Positions 12,476-23,903 of a stretch of DNA of 59,930 nt are shown one piece after another. The notes below the pieces were generated by a model that was not told the DNA's origin, ran no database searches, and worked only from the letters and a program-made list of their open reading frames with translations. The stretch is from Sphaerosporella brunnea. Taxonomy: Eukaryota > Ascomycota > Pezizomycetes > Pezizales > Pyronemataceae. The position numbers and the translations under genes are program-made. Position 1 is the first letter of the stretch; each line of letters begins with the position of its first letter. The DNA is taken from positions 1 through 59,930 of the forward strand of contig VXIS01000302.1 of the NCBI GenBank assembly GCA_008704415.1, written 5' to 3'.

Positions 12476-12696
12476 CCGTCAATGTCCGACAGATCCATGA
12501 GCGTCCGACTGGTAGGCATTCCGTCTCCCGATGGGCCTCACGAATCCCTTGTCCCGTGTCTTGTTGTGATCCCCTCTCCCTTGAGACCGAACGCATGTCC
12601 AGCCCCGCAGATGGTGGGAATCCAGTCGCGGTGTCCATTTTCCCCGTTGCCCTGCGCCTAAGCCGCTGAGACGACGCAGCGCCTCGGTATATCGGA

Positions 12697-14041
12697 CCTG
12701 ACGCCATTGTTGCACACGAGACCGTGAGACTAGACTGGGAATGATCGAGACACGTCGAGAACTGTTGAGACCGCTCGAGAATGGCGAGACTGCCCGAGAA
12801 TGGCGGCGGCCTAGCGAGACCAGGCGAGGCCCGGCGAGAATCTCTCCGGCGCGGGAGAGCTTGATCACTCGAGCGTGGCTGGAGTGGGATGGATCACTCG
12901 AACGGGGCTGGGACGGGGTTGATTACTCAAACGGGGCTGGGACGGGGTTGATCACTCAAATGGGGACGGAACGGGGTTGATCACTCGAACGGGGCTGGGA
13001 CGGGGTTGATCACTCGAACGGGGCTGGAACGGGGTTGATCACTTGAACGGGGTCGGAACGGGATTGATCACTCGAAAGGAGCTGAAACAGGAGTGATCAC
13101 TCGAACGGGGCTGGGACCGGATTGATCACTAGAACGGGGCTGGGACGGGGTTGATCACTCGAACGGGGCTGGGATCAGGTTGATCTCTTGAACGGGGATG
13201 GAGTTCTTCACTCGAACGGGGCTGGGACGGGATTGATTGCTCAAACGGGGACGGAACGGGCTTGATCACTCTAAGGGGACTGGGATCGGATTGATCACCC
13301 GAACGCGGGAGGGGCGGGATTGATCAGTCGCACGGAGCTTGGGCGGGACTCATTACTCGACCATGGCTGGGACAGGGCTGATCACTCGAACGGGGCTCGG
13401 ACGGAACGGGGTTGATCACTCGAACAGGGCTGGAACGGGGTTGATCACTCAAACGGGGCTCGGACGGAACGGGGTTGATCGCTTGTTCGGGGTTGATCAC
13501 TCCAACGAGGCTGGAACGGGGTTGATCACTTGAACGGGGCTCGGGCGGAACGGGGTTGATCACTTGGACGGGGTTGATAACTCGAACCCGGCTGGAACGG
13601 GGTTTATCACTCGAACGGGGCTCGGGCAGAACGGGGTTGATCACTCGAACGGGGCTGAGATGGGGTTGATCAGTTGAACGGGGCTGGGATGGGGTTGATC
13701 ACTCGAACGGGGCTGGGATGGGGGTGATCACTCGAACGGGGCTCGCACGGAACAAGGTTTCCAGTCTGCATCGTAAACTGGGCGGACGGGTCATGTGCCC
13801 TGGTGCACACAGATGGGCGAGGAACATAACAACGATGCAATTGCAGACACTATCCTCGTAGAATAGCAATTTGTGTATCTGAACGTTGGCGAGACAGCCG
13901 AGCACTCGCGAGAATGACGAGACCAAACGAGAACCGTCGAGACTGTCACGAGACCGGCGAGAGATTTCGAGACTGCACGATTCTCAAGAGACTGAGACCC
14001 TCGGCGAGAATTCTCGACTCGTGTGCAACACTGCCTGACGC
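12697..14041 (+). mobile_element. hAT-Z copy 1: non-autonomous hAT with minisatellite core and 8-bp TSD
   Basis: The element proper is 12705-14033 (1329 bp), flanked by the identical 8-mer CCTGACGC at 12697-12704 and 14034-14041. The left end is CATTGTTGCACACGAG. The right end, reverse-complemented, is CAGTGTTGCACACGAG (15/16). Eight-bp duplications and CA...TG ends are hallmarks of hAT elements. About 150 bp inside each end consist of spaced CGAGAC/CGAGAA motifs on the same strand, like the subterminal motif arrays that hAT transposases bind. The core is a minisatellite (12866-13745), followed by about 130 bp of unique sequence (13746-13880). No transposase is encoded, so movement would need a partner in trans. 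A second copy lies at 26365-27884. Confidence 0.88.
12866..13745 (+). repeat. Minisatellite, about 30 units of TGATCACTCGAACGGGGC type
   Basis: Units of roughly 22-38 bp (mean near 28) each carry TGATCACTCGAACGGGGCTG and then a variable GGACGGGGT or CGGACGGAACGGGGT spacer. I count about 31 by eye. Units differ by point changes. Each usually contains the palindrome TGATCA. Fully internal to hAT-Z copy 1. Confidence 0.9.
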
Positions 14042-15675
14042 CCCAAGGTCACTGATCGCGAGGCGCCTCTGCCCTGGCACCTTGCATTTCGCGGTGTCAA
14101 CATGTCGTTGCGGTGCAGTATTCTCTTCTGGAAGTACTAAATCATTGTGTATGGGCCAAGGAACTGGTGGCTCATGAGATGTCACGGTGTGCCGATTATC
14201 GGTAGGTTTCCGGGCATCCGCCCACGGCATCTGGCAGCAGTCAATGTTCCGCTTGTTCGTGGGTCGAAACCCTTTGGACACTAACGTCTTGGCTGTCCTT
14301 GGAGCTTTACCAAAGGTGATAACCTTTTTCTTCAATCCTCCACTGGAGCACTTGACCTCATCATGTATTTCCGCTGCACGTCGCAGAAGACAGCGAAAGA
14401 ACCGCCCCGCGGATGAGCAAGGAGAACCTACCAGTGTAAGTTTGCCATTATTGACTCTTTCAACCACAGAGGCGAACCCACCATGCCTTGGCACAAATGA
14501 TTGGTTGTGCCCCCACAACCTGAGGGAAGAAGCTACGCTCGATGAACAGGGGAGTTGTGAGGAATGTCCGGGTGCATGGGGCGAATTAAAGGAACCTTGC
14601 GAATGTAAAAGACCAACACGGGACTTCGCTCACATGCTGGCACATGCCTGTGCCAAATGATAACTTTTGACTTACTGTTTTGTGTACAATATGTAGCCCG
14701 ACATTGACCCCCTCCCCCCATTCCGATGTCCAGGATGGCTGCGCACTGCAAACCTGCGAAACCCACGAATCTGAGTCTTTGATTCCTGTTCGTGACCGTA
14801 TGAAATGTATGACCACGTGATTGCCAGCCATATCTACCCACGGTGCTTAGATTGAATGTTTTTCTCCAAACATCGCCAAAACCCGCGTATCTGCATAACA
14901 GATCGGTTGGACTCCCTGAAGAGGTGATCCCCAGTCTCGCGCTTTTAAAAAACACATTACCATCATGGGTGCTCTTGTGGCTAGTGTTGCACACGAGCCA
15001 GTTCGACACGAGCCCGACATGCGAATCCAGCCAGCTCGCATCTGTGGCGAGCCCGTCTTGCGAGCCTGACCCGAACTCAAAAAGCCCGAGTCCGGCTGAA
15101 GGGCGCCACATACAATCACGTTGAGGTGGTGCATTTCGGTACCGCTGCAATTGTGGAACGCAGAGACTGATCTTTCCTATCGTCCGCTGGTAATGGCGGT
15201 CAGATAAATACAATGGGAAAATGGGTCTATAATACTTTCCAAAGCCGCATCCGCACCCTGCTCATCATGATGATCGCTATTTGCCAGTTCCCATGCTGCA
15301 AATCACGAATAGCATGCGCCATCTCCACGTCCCCACTCTTCCCACGGATGAACATTATTTGCTTCGTCCAATACTTGAGCAACAACAGAGTGTTGGATAT
15401 AGTGTGGTGCGTCGCCAGTACAGACGAGAGATGGGGTTCGGGGGTCAGACAAAGGGTTGAAACTGGGTGATTGGGATGTATTCGTCGCTGTACCGAGCAC
15501 CGGTATGCCAGCCAAGTGCCAAAATTCTGTGACAAAGCGTGAGCCCAGCTCGAGCCTCCCGTCGCACCCTACTGATCTGGTACTATAATGCTGTATGTCA
15601 TTTTTCCCAGTGCGCTCTCCCGCAGAGTAACTCTGTGTGCGGTCAACAATGGTAACAGCTTCGAGACAAGTACTC
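14042..15675. other. Unassigned stretch with one hAT-like terminus
   Basis: Long overlapping ORFs on both strands (14187-14660 + and 13946-14518 -; 14533-15213 -) have no recognisable domains. A sequence like a hAT-Z terminus starts at 14982 (listed separately). No RNA gene was seen. Confidence 0.35.
14982..15100 (+). repeat. hAT-Z-like terminus with GCGAGCC-rich subterminal region
   Basis: AGTGTTGCACACGAG at 14983-14997 matches the hAT-Z inverted repeat exactly. What follows is different: repeated CACGAGCC / GCGAGCC motifs rather than CGAGAC. A similar start (GTGGCACACGAGCC) is found near 15978. No matching right end or target duplication was found, so this may be the left end of a related family. 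Confidence 0.4.
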
Positions 15676-15777
15676 AGGGGTCTGGCTCAGTGGTACCGCG
15701 CATCTCTAGCCCTGCCGAGTAATTGGACTTGGGTGGGCCATAATGAGAAGATCTGGGTTCGATTCCCGGCGTCCTCA
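15676..15777 (+). tRNA. tRNA-like gene with probable intron, anticodon uncertain
   Basis: An A-box-like TGGCTCAGTGGT (15683-15694) and a canonical B box GGTTCGATTCC (15757-15767) are spaced as in a tRNA with an intron of roughly 25-30 nt. The T arm folds well (CTGGG / CCCGG around TTCGATT) and is followed by CGTCCTC plus A. A T-run follows immediately. The acceptor stem (AGGGGTC against CGTCCTC) and D stem have mismatches, and I could not place an unambiguous anticodon with U33. It may be a decayed tRNA gene, a tRNA-derived SINE head or a divergent true tRNA. Confidence 0.45.
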
Positions 15778-15782
15778 ATTAC

Positions 15783-15797
15783 TTTTTTTTGTTTTTT
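15783..15797 (+). terminator. Pol III terminator T-run
   Basis: Eight T residues, one G, then six T residues begin six bases after the tRNA-like 3' end, as expected for RNA polymerase III termination. Confidence 0.5.
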
Positions 15798-16271
15798 ATC
15801 TTTCTTGACCTGGGACGGGCAATTTGAGTTTAACATATACTTATATATACCTGTTCAAACCCAATACCGTTCGTCGCAAGCAAACTAACGTGTTAGCAGC
15901 AGGCCGATGACCACGGCTACCATGCGCAGACTCAATATGTGCAGCTTCTCGGTGCGCGCATGCTTTGACGCTTAGCGTGGCACACGAGCCGGCGCGAGAC
16001 GTGCCCCACGGGTACTCGCTCGTCCAATTCTTAGGCTCAGCTCGCAGGCACGGGATGCCCTACACCGGAGTTCAACCATTCCATTGTTTTTCGCAAAACT
16101 CCGAGGCACAGGGTTGTACTCACACGGGGGTGATGTCCATGGTGTATAGGTTCCATATCCGTACAGATCACCGTGAGAGGTCTGACACCGCTGAAGCCCT
16201 CCGCAGATCAATCCGCACCGTCTGGGGTATCACGGCCACAATGAATCTGTGTGCTGTCTCCAGCTTTACCC

Positions 16272-17900
16272 TCAACATTCAAACTTTCTCTGACTGGATT
16301 GTCCAAGTCTTCGTACCCCACGTTGGACTTCTGTTTGCGTCAACCAGTGCTTGGAGGGATATAGCTTTCTGCTCAACCCCTGCAGTAGACGGTTCCGCAT
16401 TTTTGTAAAGATTCGTGCCAGGGAAGGGAATCGCCTTCCACCAACGCAGGGGGTCGGTTCCAAGGCCAACAGGCGCCTCGCAAAGATACCGCGCAGTCTC
16501 AGTAACATCCAGTCCACGGAACGGACACAATTGTATGTAACGCTCGAACCGAGCTTGATCAAGACTTAGCATCGTTGGAGTCGGCTCAAGCCCAAAATTC
16601 GGCGGGATCGAGGCCCGGTCCACGGCGAGGACCAGAACTGGCCGTCTGTGAGGCGGGATGAACTGGACCGGCTGCAGTTGACGGCAGACGAAGGGATATG
16701 GGTGGGTTCAAAGAGATCTATTCTCAAGATATACATACTTAACAATCTACTCCCCATTACCACCGCTCCGCTGAGTCCGCTCGCTTGCCTTGCGTTCTTG
16801 TTCTAACCCATGCTCACAGAGCGCATCGAGCATCGACGTCGTCTGGAGCACACCGGCGCTGGGAGAGTGTGATCGTTGCCTCACTGGATACAGCTGGGAT
16901 TGTCAAATAATCCAAAGCCATTCGGGCAACGTCTCGGAGTTTGGGCTCCGGCCGCCAGGTGACCCAGTATCGCACAATGTCCTTCATAGTGCCCCGTATG
17001 GGCGGATCACGCTGGACAGTCTTAATGGCGTCTGTCTCATCGGGGTTTTCCACAAGTTGCCATCCAAGCGGACTGGAAGAAATCCCACCCGTTGTTATTC
17101 ATGTTAATGAGACGCTCGGAAAGCCCTTCTAGTCGATAAAATTCTTTCGCTTTCTCCAGTTTGCAAAGGACCTCGTCCATAGCCGGGAGGATATCAGCAA
17201 CGCAACCGTTACTGTAACGTGCCTGAAGGCGCTTCCTCCACTGCTTGAAGGGCTCCAGAAGGTCCTGCACACAGCGGAGTATCTCCCAGTAAGCTCATCA
17301 TGTTGACGAGCCTGTTGGGAACCATCCCGTCACTGGACCATCGAGTAACGTTGCCGACACAAACAGTAAGGACTGTTTCCAGCGGGTCGATATCCTTCAC
17401 GAGCTTAGCATAGCGATCAAGACGTTGAGGAGTTCTTCTAAGACAGAGGACGTTGTGCAACCTTCCAAGTGGCCCTTTTCGGCGCCATCGGTCTAGCTCA
17501 GCAATATCATCAGTTGCCTCACGATCAGGCTGGCTCCGATTTCCACTCTCAAAAGCGTCAACATTGGGGCGATCCTCTACTGGATCAAAGGATAGATATC
17601 CTTCGGCTTGTGACCGATGGCGAATTTCTTCAAGAGCAGTGTCATTATCACTGGCATTATCAACATCAAACTTGCCAACAAGATGATGAATCTTGTAGTC
17701 ATTTAGAGTGTCAAACAAGTGCCCAGCCTGGTTTAAACGAATGTGTCCACCGCGGAACCGATGCAAGTCGAGTCGAGGCGCGTAAAGCTTTCAAGCAGGG
17801 TCGAGCCAGTGCGCTACCATGGTTTGGTAAGCGTGGTGATTCGGGGCGCTCCACATGTCGAAGAAATTTCGGGGCGCTTTTCTTCAATGCTGCGGGTCAT
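16272..17900 (-). mobile_element. hAT transposase relic (catalytic to dimerisation region)
   Basis: Minus-strand pieces follow hAT order. FDMWSAPNHHAYQTMV (near 17810-17870) and KIHHLVGKFDVDNASDND (17630-17690) are the DDE-region motifs. GPLGRLHNV plus RRTPQRLDRYAKLV (17400-17480) and VGNVTRWSSDGM (17320-17360) follow. LLEPFKQWRKRL with ILPAMDEVL (17170-17260) and INMNNNGW are typical of fungal hATs. Two dimerisation-domain pieces, VARMALDYLTIPAVSSE (near 16900) and LGTDPLRWWKA (near 16460), complete it. Stops and frameshifts break it repeatedly, so it is dead. Ends were not found. It is better preserved than the relic at 0.6-2.0 kb and differs in sequence. Confidence 0.75.
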
Positions 17901-17959
17901 CGCTGACCGCAATGTAGCAACGCACATGGAGATCTCGAATGTGACGCGTCGTCCGGCAT

Positions 17960-19650
17960 GAGGTGACCTGACATAGTCGCGAGTGACGTGGATGTATTTT
18001 ACCCTGTCGTTGGCGCGTCTATGCCCTACCACTGCGCGACTTTGAAAGGCTCGAACCGCACTGCTAACAAACCTCACCCTCATTCCCACTGGGGAGAGGC
18101 GAGTCGTGAAGACATACACTGTCTGCTTTTGCAGCCGCATATACGTGGCCCTAGATCTCGGATCTTTCAAGTGATATCCTCATCAGGATGTCACTACCAC
18201 TGCCACGATCACCACTGCTGCTACAACCACGGCCACCACCACCCACAACCACGGCGAATCGCAAACCGGGCACCAACGCTCTAGACAACGGCTTTCCGAA
18301 TGCAACAAGGCATCGCTGTGCGCACTGATCGGGATCTCGGTCAACGACAAAGTCACGATGCTGCACATACGCACCAGGCTCAGCGAGCAGTGCGAGTCGT
18401 AGGGGGTGCCGCTGGACCAGAATTACCGCAGGTACCCACCGGAGACCCTGTGCCGATCGACCAACGATGTGACGACGTGGTCGAACACGAACTATGGCAG
18501 CGCCGAACGCTATCTCTCCTTGGGCGTTGCTGACAGAAATTCTCGCACGAAGAACAGGAGCAACAGGGCTATGGGCCGCGTGGCAGACGCTCGCGACTGA
18601 TCCGCAGATCACGGAGCTGACAATCATCGCGTCGATATGTCGATATGCGAGAACCTCGCGGTGGGCGAGGACGGCGTCCAGGCGTACGTGGGGTGTCGCG
18701 AGCAGATCATAGTGTTGCCGGAAAGGGCACCGTTGTCGTGGATCGTGAGTCGCGTCGCGGCATGGTATTGGGGAGCCGGGGATAGATACAGCCTCGCGGT
18801 GCTGTTGGCGGACTGCGACCTCACTCACGTAGAGTTGGATTGCGCGGAGACGTGGGTGCCGGTTGCCAGCGATCCCAAGGCGCGTTCCGATCAATCAAGG
18901 GGGAACGGGCATGGAGCCGTCGACATGTCGGATTGGATAGTGGCGGCTGAAATGTATACTTTGCGCCCAGGACGTCATTTCGGCGTCCCAATTTCGGCGG
19001 TGCCCGAGTAAAGCACGATGAGAATCGCTACACTGCCCCTACCGCAGAGCAGCAAGCCACCAGCACCAGCAGACCCCTAAATCTCACTCGTCCAATGCTG
19101 CTTTGCGGAGCGGTGGCTTACTATCAATCCAGCTCATTGATAATCATACTATACGTTGCATCACTTAAATTTCTGAATAGTTCATGTTCTACACTGCAGT
19201 AAAAGATAAATTCCGCGCCCATGCCGAGTGACACCAGTCTTGCTAACGGGCCTGGATCGTCTGCCATATTCCAGTCAAGTCTGCACTCGACAGATGACTG
19301 AAGCGACCCAGTCCGGGATTGATCCGGGACTGGAAAACCTGGTTCATGCGTTCAGAGGACTGGGCGAGCTTGTAGTCCTTCCTTATGTATCAACCATACG
19401 ACCATGAATGCACCATAGTTGCCGCACCAAATTGCCACCACCTCCGGACGTCATCAATGCGCATCTCGCAACTGGGTCTGGATAAAAAGTCTAATTCTCA
19501 CAATTATCCCAACTTCCAAGTAGGATGTTTACACATACTCTTGGAAGCAACCTAGCGGAACCCGTCAGATCCCAAGCAAGCCTACCCGCAGTGTTCCAAG
19601 CGAATAAAATGCGTCGCTCAGGTCACGTCTGGCTGCCTGAAAATGGCGAT
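17960..19650. other. Unassigned stretch
   Basis: A 247-codon minus frame (18151-18894) lacks an ATG at its 5' end and lies opposite several open plus frames, so it is probably chance in GC-rich DNA. A low-complexity CAC/ACC stretch lies at 18190-18260. From 19020 to 19650 only short ORFs are found and nothing is recognised. Confidence 0.4.
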
Positions 19651-19665
19651 GAGGGGTGAGGGTCT

Positions 19666-19902
19666 GTGGAAATGCAATACATTATGGTTCCGCAGTCTTT
19701 GCCAGACTCGCGTGATGTAGGAGTGTGTGCTGAAACAGCTGATCATAATTGGAAAGACCTCGCAGAAATGCTGCTGGGATTTTTGTCAGTACCCGCCACG
19801 TCTGCCGACCCAGACGGGGTCTTCATCAGGGCAATGATCACGCCCCGTCGTTGCCAGCGCAGTGACAAAGCTGTGAACGCCTTGGAGTACCTGAAAGGTT
19901 GA
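19666..19902 (+). mobile_element. hAT C-terminal dimerisation-domain scrap
   Basis: The frame carries WKDLAEMLLGFLSVPATSA, then ITPRRCQRSDKAVNALEYLKG at its end. This resembles the hAT C-terminal pattern (L...FL.IPATSA..ER.FS......+RN+L......L..LK). The expected SERVFS core is changed to DPDGVF. It is about 80 codons, with no upstream catalytic region nearby. Confidence 0.45.
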
Positions 19903-22347
19903 TACCTGGATGGACTCAACAGCGCGAGCCATGCGGAGTTTCAGCAGATGCCGAATGCCCTCTGTATCCATCAACTCGATGTGGGCGCGGTTGAATGGCG
20001 TGAGCGTGAGGCATAACGAGGCTTTGGAGCGCGCGCAGGATACCTTAGATGGCCATGGCTTGACATATCGGCCTTGAGGGCGCAGGCTGTTTGTGTTTAA
20101 AATGCGTACGTAATAGGAAGTATCCAGTTCACAGGATCGCCTGCAGGCGGTCCAGTCCATACCCCCCAAAGGACTGCTTGTCCGGGGCAATGTGGCTGAC
20201 GGTCCGGTCCGCACGCAGGACTGGTCGGACTGGACTGTGAGGAACACTGGTGATGCCCCTCTACGGGTTGCGTTTGGTGGTTATGTTTCGATTTGGGCTC
20301 AACAAACATTTTCTTCCGCGGCCTTGCGAGGACCCACCTCCAACTTCCAGATCCAGTAGCTGCCCCTCGATGTGTAGGCACAGCTTGTCATCAATTTGAT
20401 CACAGGTGGATGGTGTCCCCGAGCACCGCTGGAAGAGGTATTCAGTCATATTCATGCAGGATAGCCTGTCCGCACGCTCTGCCGTCAGACGATGTCGATG
20501 TTTTTTGTAGATGTGGTCGCAGGCAAAACAACCTCGGCCCAGACGGAAGCGCTGTGAACTCTGTGGCAAACGGAGACATTTTTTCACCGAGGTTCGCTGG
20601 CCGAAAACGACGCTTCCAGCCTCCATTGGAAACGCCACAGGCACTGTGTCGCCGTTTTTCCACAGGGCCATACAAAGCTTCGCACCCCGCTCAAGCGCGG
20701 TGATGCGGCGTGAAACGTACCAAATCCCGGGGTTCGGGACGTAAAATAATGCACTTCAATGCGAATGATAGATTCTTCGTTGCAGAGAGCGACTGGGCCC
20801 ATATTTCAACGTTGGATTGCGAGACGCTCCGTCCTGGCTGGACGGATGCAATGGCGACCTATTTGACCTGTCGGCCCGGAGCGAAGACAGCATCACTGGA
20901 TCGAAGATTGCAGCGCTGATAGGAGCACCCAGCGGCGAGCCGCATGTCCTCACCTGTGCAAGCTCGTTGCGCACTGACTCCGATACGCTCCGCAACGGGT
21001 ATTCTTTATTACTGGGTTCGCAAGACTTGAGGCGCAGTCTTTTTCTGGCACAAACAGCATTCTTACAGGGAACAGACCGAATGCTGTCGTCCCATCGAAC
21101 CAATGTCGGAAGCAAGATGTTGCCGAGTCCTTTGCGTGCGCGCTGTATATGTCGGATCCACCTTGGCGGACTATCCGTTCCACCGCATTCTGGGGTCGTC
21201 ATTCTCTGCCGGGCGCGGGTGCCAACTGACCATCATCGATGCTGACAGAGTAATGATACTAGTGTCATCACGCATATCTGGTAGGTGATTGCCAATTGCC
21301 TATGCTTCCCTTCGTGATTCCACCTGCTTGACCAACGCTCATTGAAAACCGCAACGTGTCGCAAGTTGCTGGTCAAGGCACGGTTGAGAAAAATCAAAGT
21401 TGTGTGTTCATCCACACCATCGAGTTCAACACGGCCGACTACAAGCCAACTGTACTGCCAAAAAGCAAATGACGATAGACATTACTTAGTCACCAGACAT
21501 TATTCCGTTACCAGACGTCACACATTTACCAGAGGTCACGCTTTCACCAAATATCATTGAGTCACTAGACGCCATGCTTATATCAGATGTGATTTGTTCT
21601 CCGCACGTTACTGATCCGCCACGTGTCATTCCCAATTCGAATGATATATAGAGTACAGAGTCTATCTCTAAGCTGCCAGGCCGACAGACCGGGTGCAAAG
21701 AGAAGGCGATTTCGTTCACATCTTGCAGAACAGCACATCAAAAATCCCGTCGCTTACGGCGATGGCGGATGGCAACACCGCACAGGAGAAGGAGCGGCTA
21801 GGCAGGCAGCGCACGCTGCTGGGTGCGGCGATGACGGTCAAATCAGCACCCAGTAGCAGTCAGTAGTGGGGTCGCAATGGATTCGGTGGTGCTGCACTAA
21901 TGGAAATGTGCGTCGAAAGCACCGTGCCGGTTCGACGTGGTGTTGTGAAGACAGTGCACTGCGCGGATACACAAGACCAAGGCTGAGTCCTTCCGGTAGG
22001 TATGCTGACCGCGTGTATGCCAACAGAGATGACTCAGCCTGGGGCAACTCCCCGTCGACGATTATCACAGAACAATGACAAAGTATACCTCACATTGATA
22101 ACGGAACGCTCGTAAATTCAGCAGTCCGGGCTCATACCCTTGAAATCCGGGAGAATAGAGAGGTTATAGTAATCATAAATACATATTTAGATGAAGGCCT
22201 AGTTGGGCAAACACCCAGGCTTCGCTGCACACGTGCGTCCCGCAACAACAGAGGGTGGTGAGCGAGCTGCGCCATCACACCTCATGGGCCAGAGTGGCGG
22301 TTTCGTATTCGTCAATGCGGGTTAGGGTTTTTGTTTGAATCATATTG
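19903..22347. other. Unassigned stretch, possible further hAT scrap
   Basis: Minus frame 20440-20570 has KKHRHRLTAERADRLSCM, faintly like another hAT C-terminus. Near 21480-21600 is a degenerate tandem repeat with ATTACCAGACGTCAC-like units. No intact gene or RNA was recognised. Confidence 0.35.
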
Positions 22348-22516
22348 TACAGTCGACTCTCTATATAAGAATACGGTCGGGACCGCACGGCGTATTCTTT
22401 TAAAGTGAGAATTCTTATAGAGAGAGTGGCTTGTCCCATACAAACTCGATCGGGACCGGTCACCCATAGGGAGATTATTCTTATATACAATATTCTTATA
22501 GGGAGAGTCGACAGTA
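22348..22516. mobile_element. Pogo/Tigger-like MITE, TA target duplication
   Basis: The element 22350-22514 (165 bp) is flanked by TA on both sides. The left end is CAGTCGACTCTC then TATATAAGAATA. The right end, reverse-complemented, is CTGTCGACTCTC then CCTATAAGAATA. CAGTcgactctc ends with TA duplication are typical of pogo/Tigger-type Tc1-mariner elements. Further ATTCTTATA blocks are repeated internally. There is no coding capacity. Confidence 0.72.
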
Positions 22517-22579
22517 TTCGCCATCTGGCGGCCATGACATATGTAGAAGAGAAGAGACTATGCTCCACCTGAGAACGAA

Positions 22580-23772
22580 GCCTACTCTTGGTCTTCTAAG
22601 GAAATGGAAGCAAGGGACCCGCACCAAGGAGATTCGTAAAGGGACTTAAGAAAGTACATGTTGCCCTATCGTGCCATGTCGCAACTTTAGTAGAACCTAG
22701 AAATGCCAACCTCGCTTCTGTGCAGCTATCATTGGCTAGCAGGGCGGTAGTTCTCGCTGTCGGCAATCGTTTTTGCCCGTCTCTGTCACCGCCTTCCAGA
22801 GGATCTTCTACTCATTCTTCCACCTCTTGCAAAATTTGAAAAGGTGATGTAGGGTTTGGATGGAGCTCGACTTGCACCACCAGCACCTATCGTCCTGTCG
22901 GCGACCAGTCCAGTGGCGGTATGCGCCGGTAGGGGTCTTGCCCACTCGCAGCTGGTGGAAGCGTGATGCGAGGGTCTTCTTAGCCTTTGGCCGTGCCATG
23001 CTTGTCGGTCCTGTACTTTGGCTCCGGTGACCCTGCAGCCAATTGTAGCAAGCGAGGTGGCATACAGAAGGTCATCAGCCAGGGGTTTGCTGTGGCCGCG
23101 TGCTGTCTGGTCTGCCAGTTCGATGCCTGGCACGTCGGCGAGGCCCGTTATTCCACCAACGATCCCTGAGATTTTAGAGCAGATTCCGCGCGGACAATGC
23201 GAGGTAGCAGCCTTTGCCCGGGTCCGGGTGAGGTGTGTTGTGGGGCGTTTTAAGAGCCGCTTGCGCGTCAGTGAAAATGCGGATGGGTTGTTTTCAACCG
23301 ATGAGTGCGTGAGAGCCATCTCAATGCCAAGAAGCTGCGCGTCGTATGCCTCTTTGTTGCATCCGATATCAGCAGATGAGCGCTTCCATCTGTCTTGTTG
23401 CGAGTCGGTTTGGTCGCCGTTTTCTAGCCTGGCTCCGGCCGAGTACACGGCAATTGCGTCGGTGGTGGCCCGTTGGTGCATGCTTGCTGCTGTGAGGGCC
23501 AGAGCCTTATCCAGCGCAGTGACTCTTCCCGCTGCCCAGGTATGTTCCACTGCAGCTGGTTGTTGGGAATGGAGGAAGCCGGCCTAGGGGCTAGCGGAGC
23601 TGGAGCAGGAGGACATGGGGGTGAGCCGCCAGGGAGTTGTCGACTACGAAGCTTCCAGCGACGTTTGGGAGTTGACACAATATTTAAGGGGCGCGGCGTA
23701 GGAGGTAATAAGGCGAGGGCGTCATGGATCCGGTTGCCGGGCGGGGTGGCTGCGAGCCGGATGCGTTCGACA
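22580..23772 (-). mobile_element. LINE C-terminal part: RNase H and CCHC knuckle
   Basis: The minus frame has a degenerate RNase H (AVYSAGARLENGD with the first Asp changed, KEAYDAQLLGIEMAL, PGIELADQTARGHSK). A C-terminal knuckle in the neighbouring frame reads CWWCKSSSIQTLHHLFKFC (near 22820-22885), matching the one at 35040-35095 (CWFC...HLFKTC). WKAVTETGK and LAFLGSTKV downstream are the usual Tad-like tail. A frameshift near 22990 and lost catalytic residues show decay. Its 5' boundary is a telomeric-type repeat at 23773. Confidence 0.75.
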
Positions 23773-23787
23773 TAACCCTAACCCTAA
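23773..23787. repeat. Interstitial telomeric repeat 1 (TAACCCTAACCCTAA)
   Basis: Two and a half units of the fungal telomere repeat (TTAGGG on the minus strand) sit exactly where the LINE reading jumps from the RT-thumb region to the RNase H linker. About 116 bp separate it from a second identical tract in the same orientation. Confidence 0.85.
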
Positions 23788-23903
23788 GTCCAACTTTCCT
23801 GATAGTGACTTGATCCTGGCCTCCGCTGTTCTGGTCTTACCCATTCGTACGTTGTAGTGTCAGCTTACTGCCTGAGAAGACGCCGAGCCACCGTGTGTAA
23901 CAC

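Noticed and set aside
12866..13745. CRISPR-like array
   Set aside because: Units are contiguous and variable in length with no unique spacers, the setting is eukaryotic, and the array lies inside a bounded hAT element.
18151..18894. 247-codon minus-strand frame
   Set aside because: No ATG at the start, no motif, and several overlapping plus-strand frames of similar quality; GC-rich chance frame is more likely.
22319..22330. GGGTTAGGGTTTT as a third telomeric tract
   Set aside because: Only about one and a half units, with no link to a deletion junction; chance is likely.
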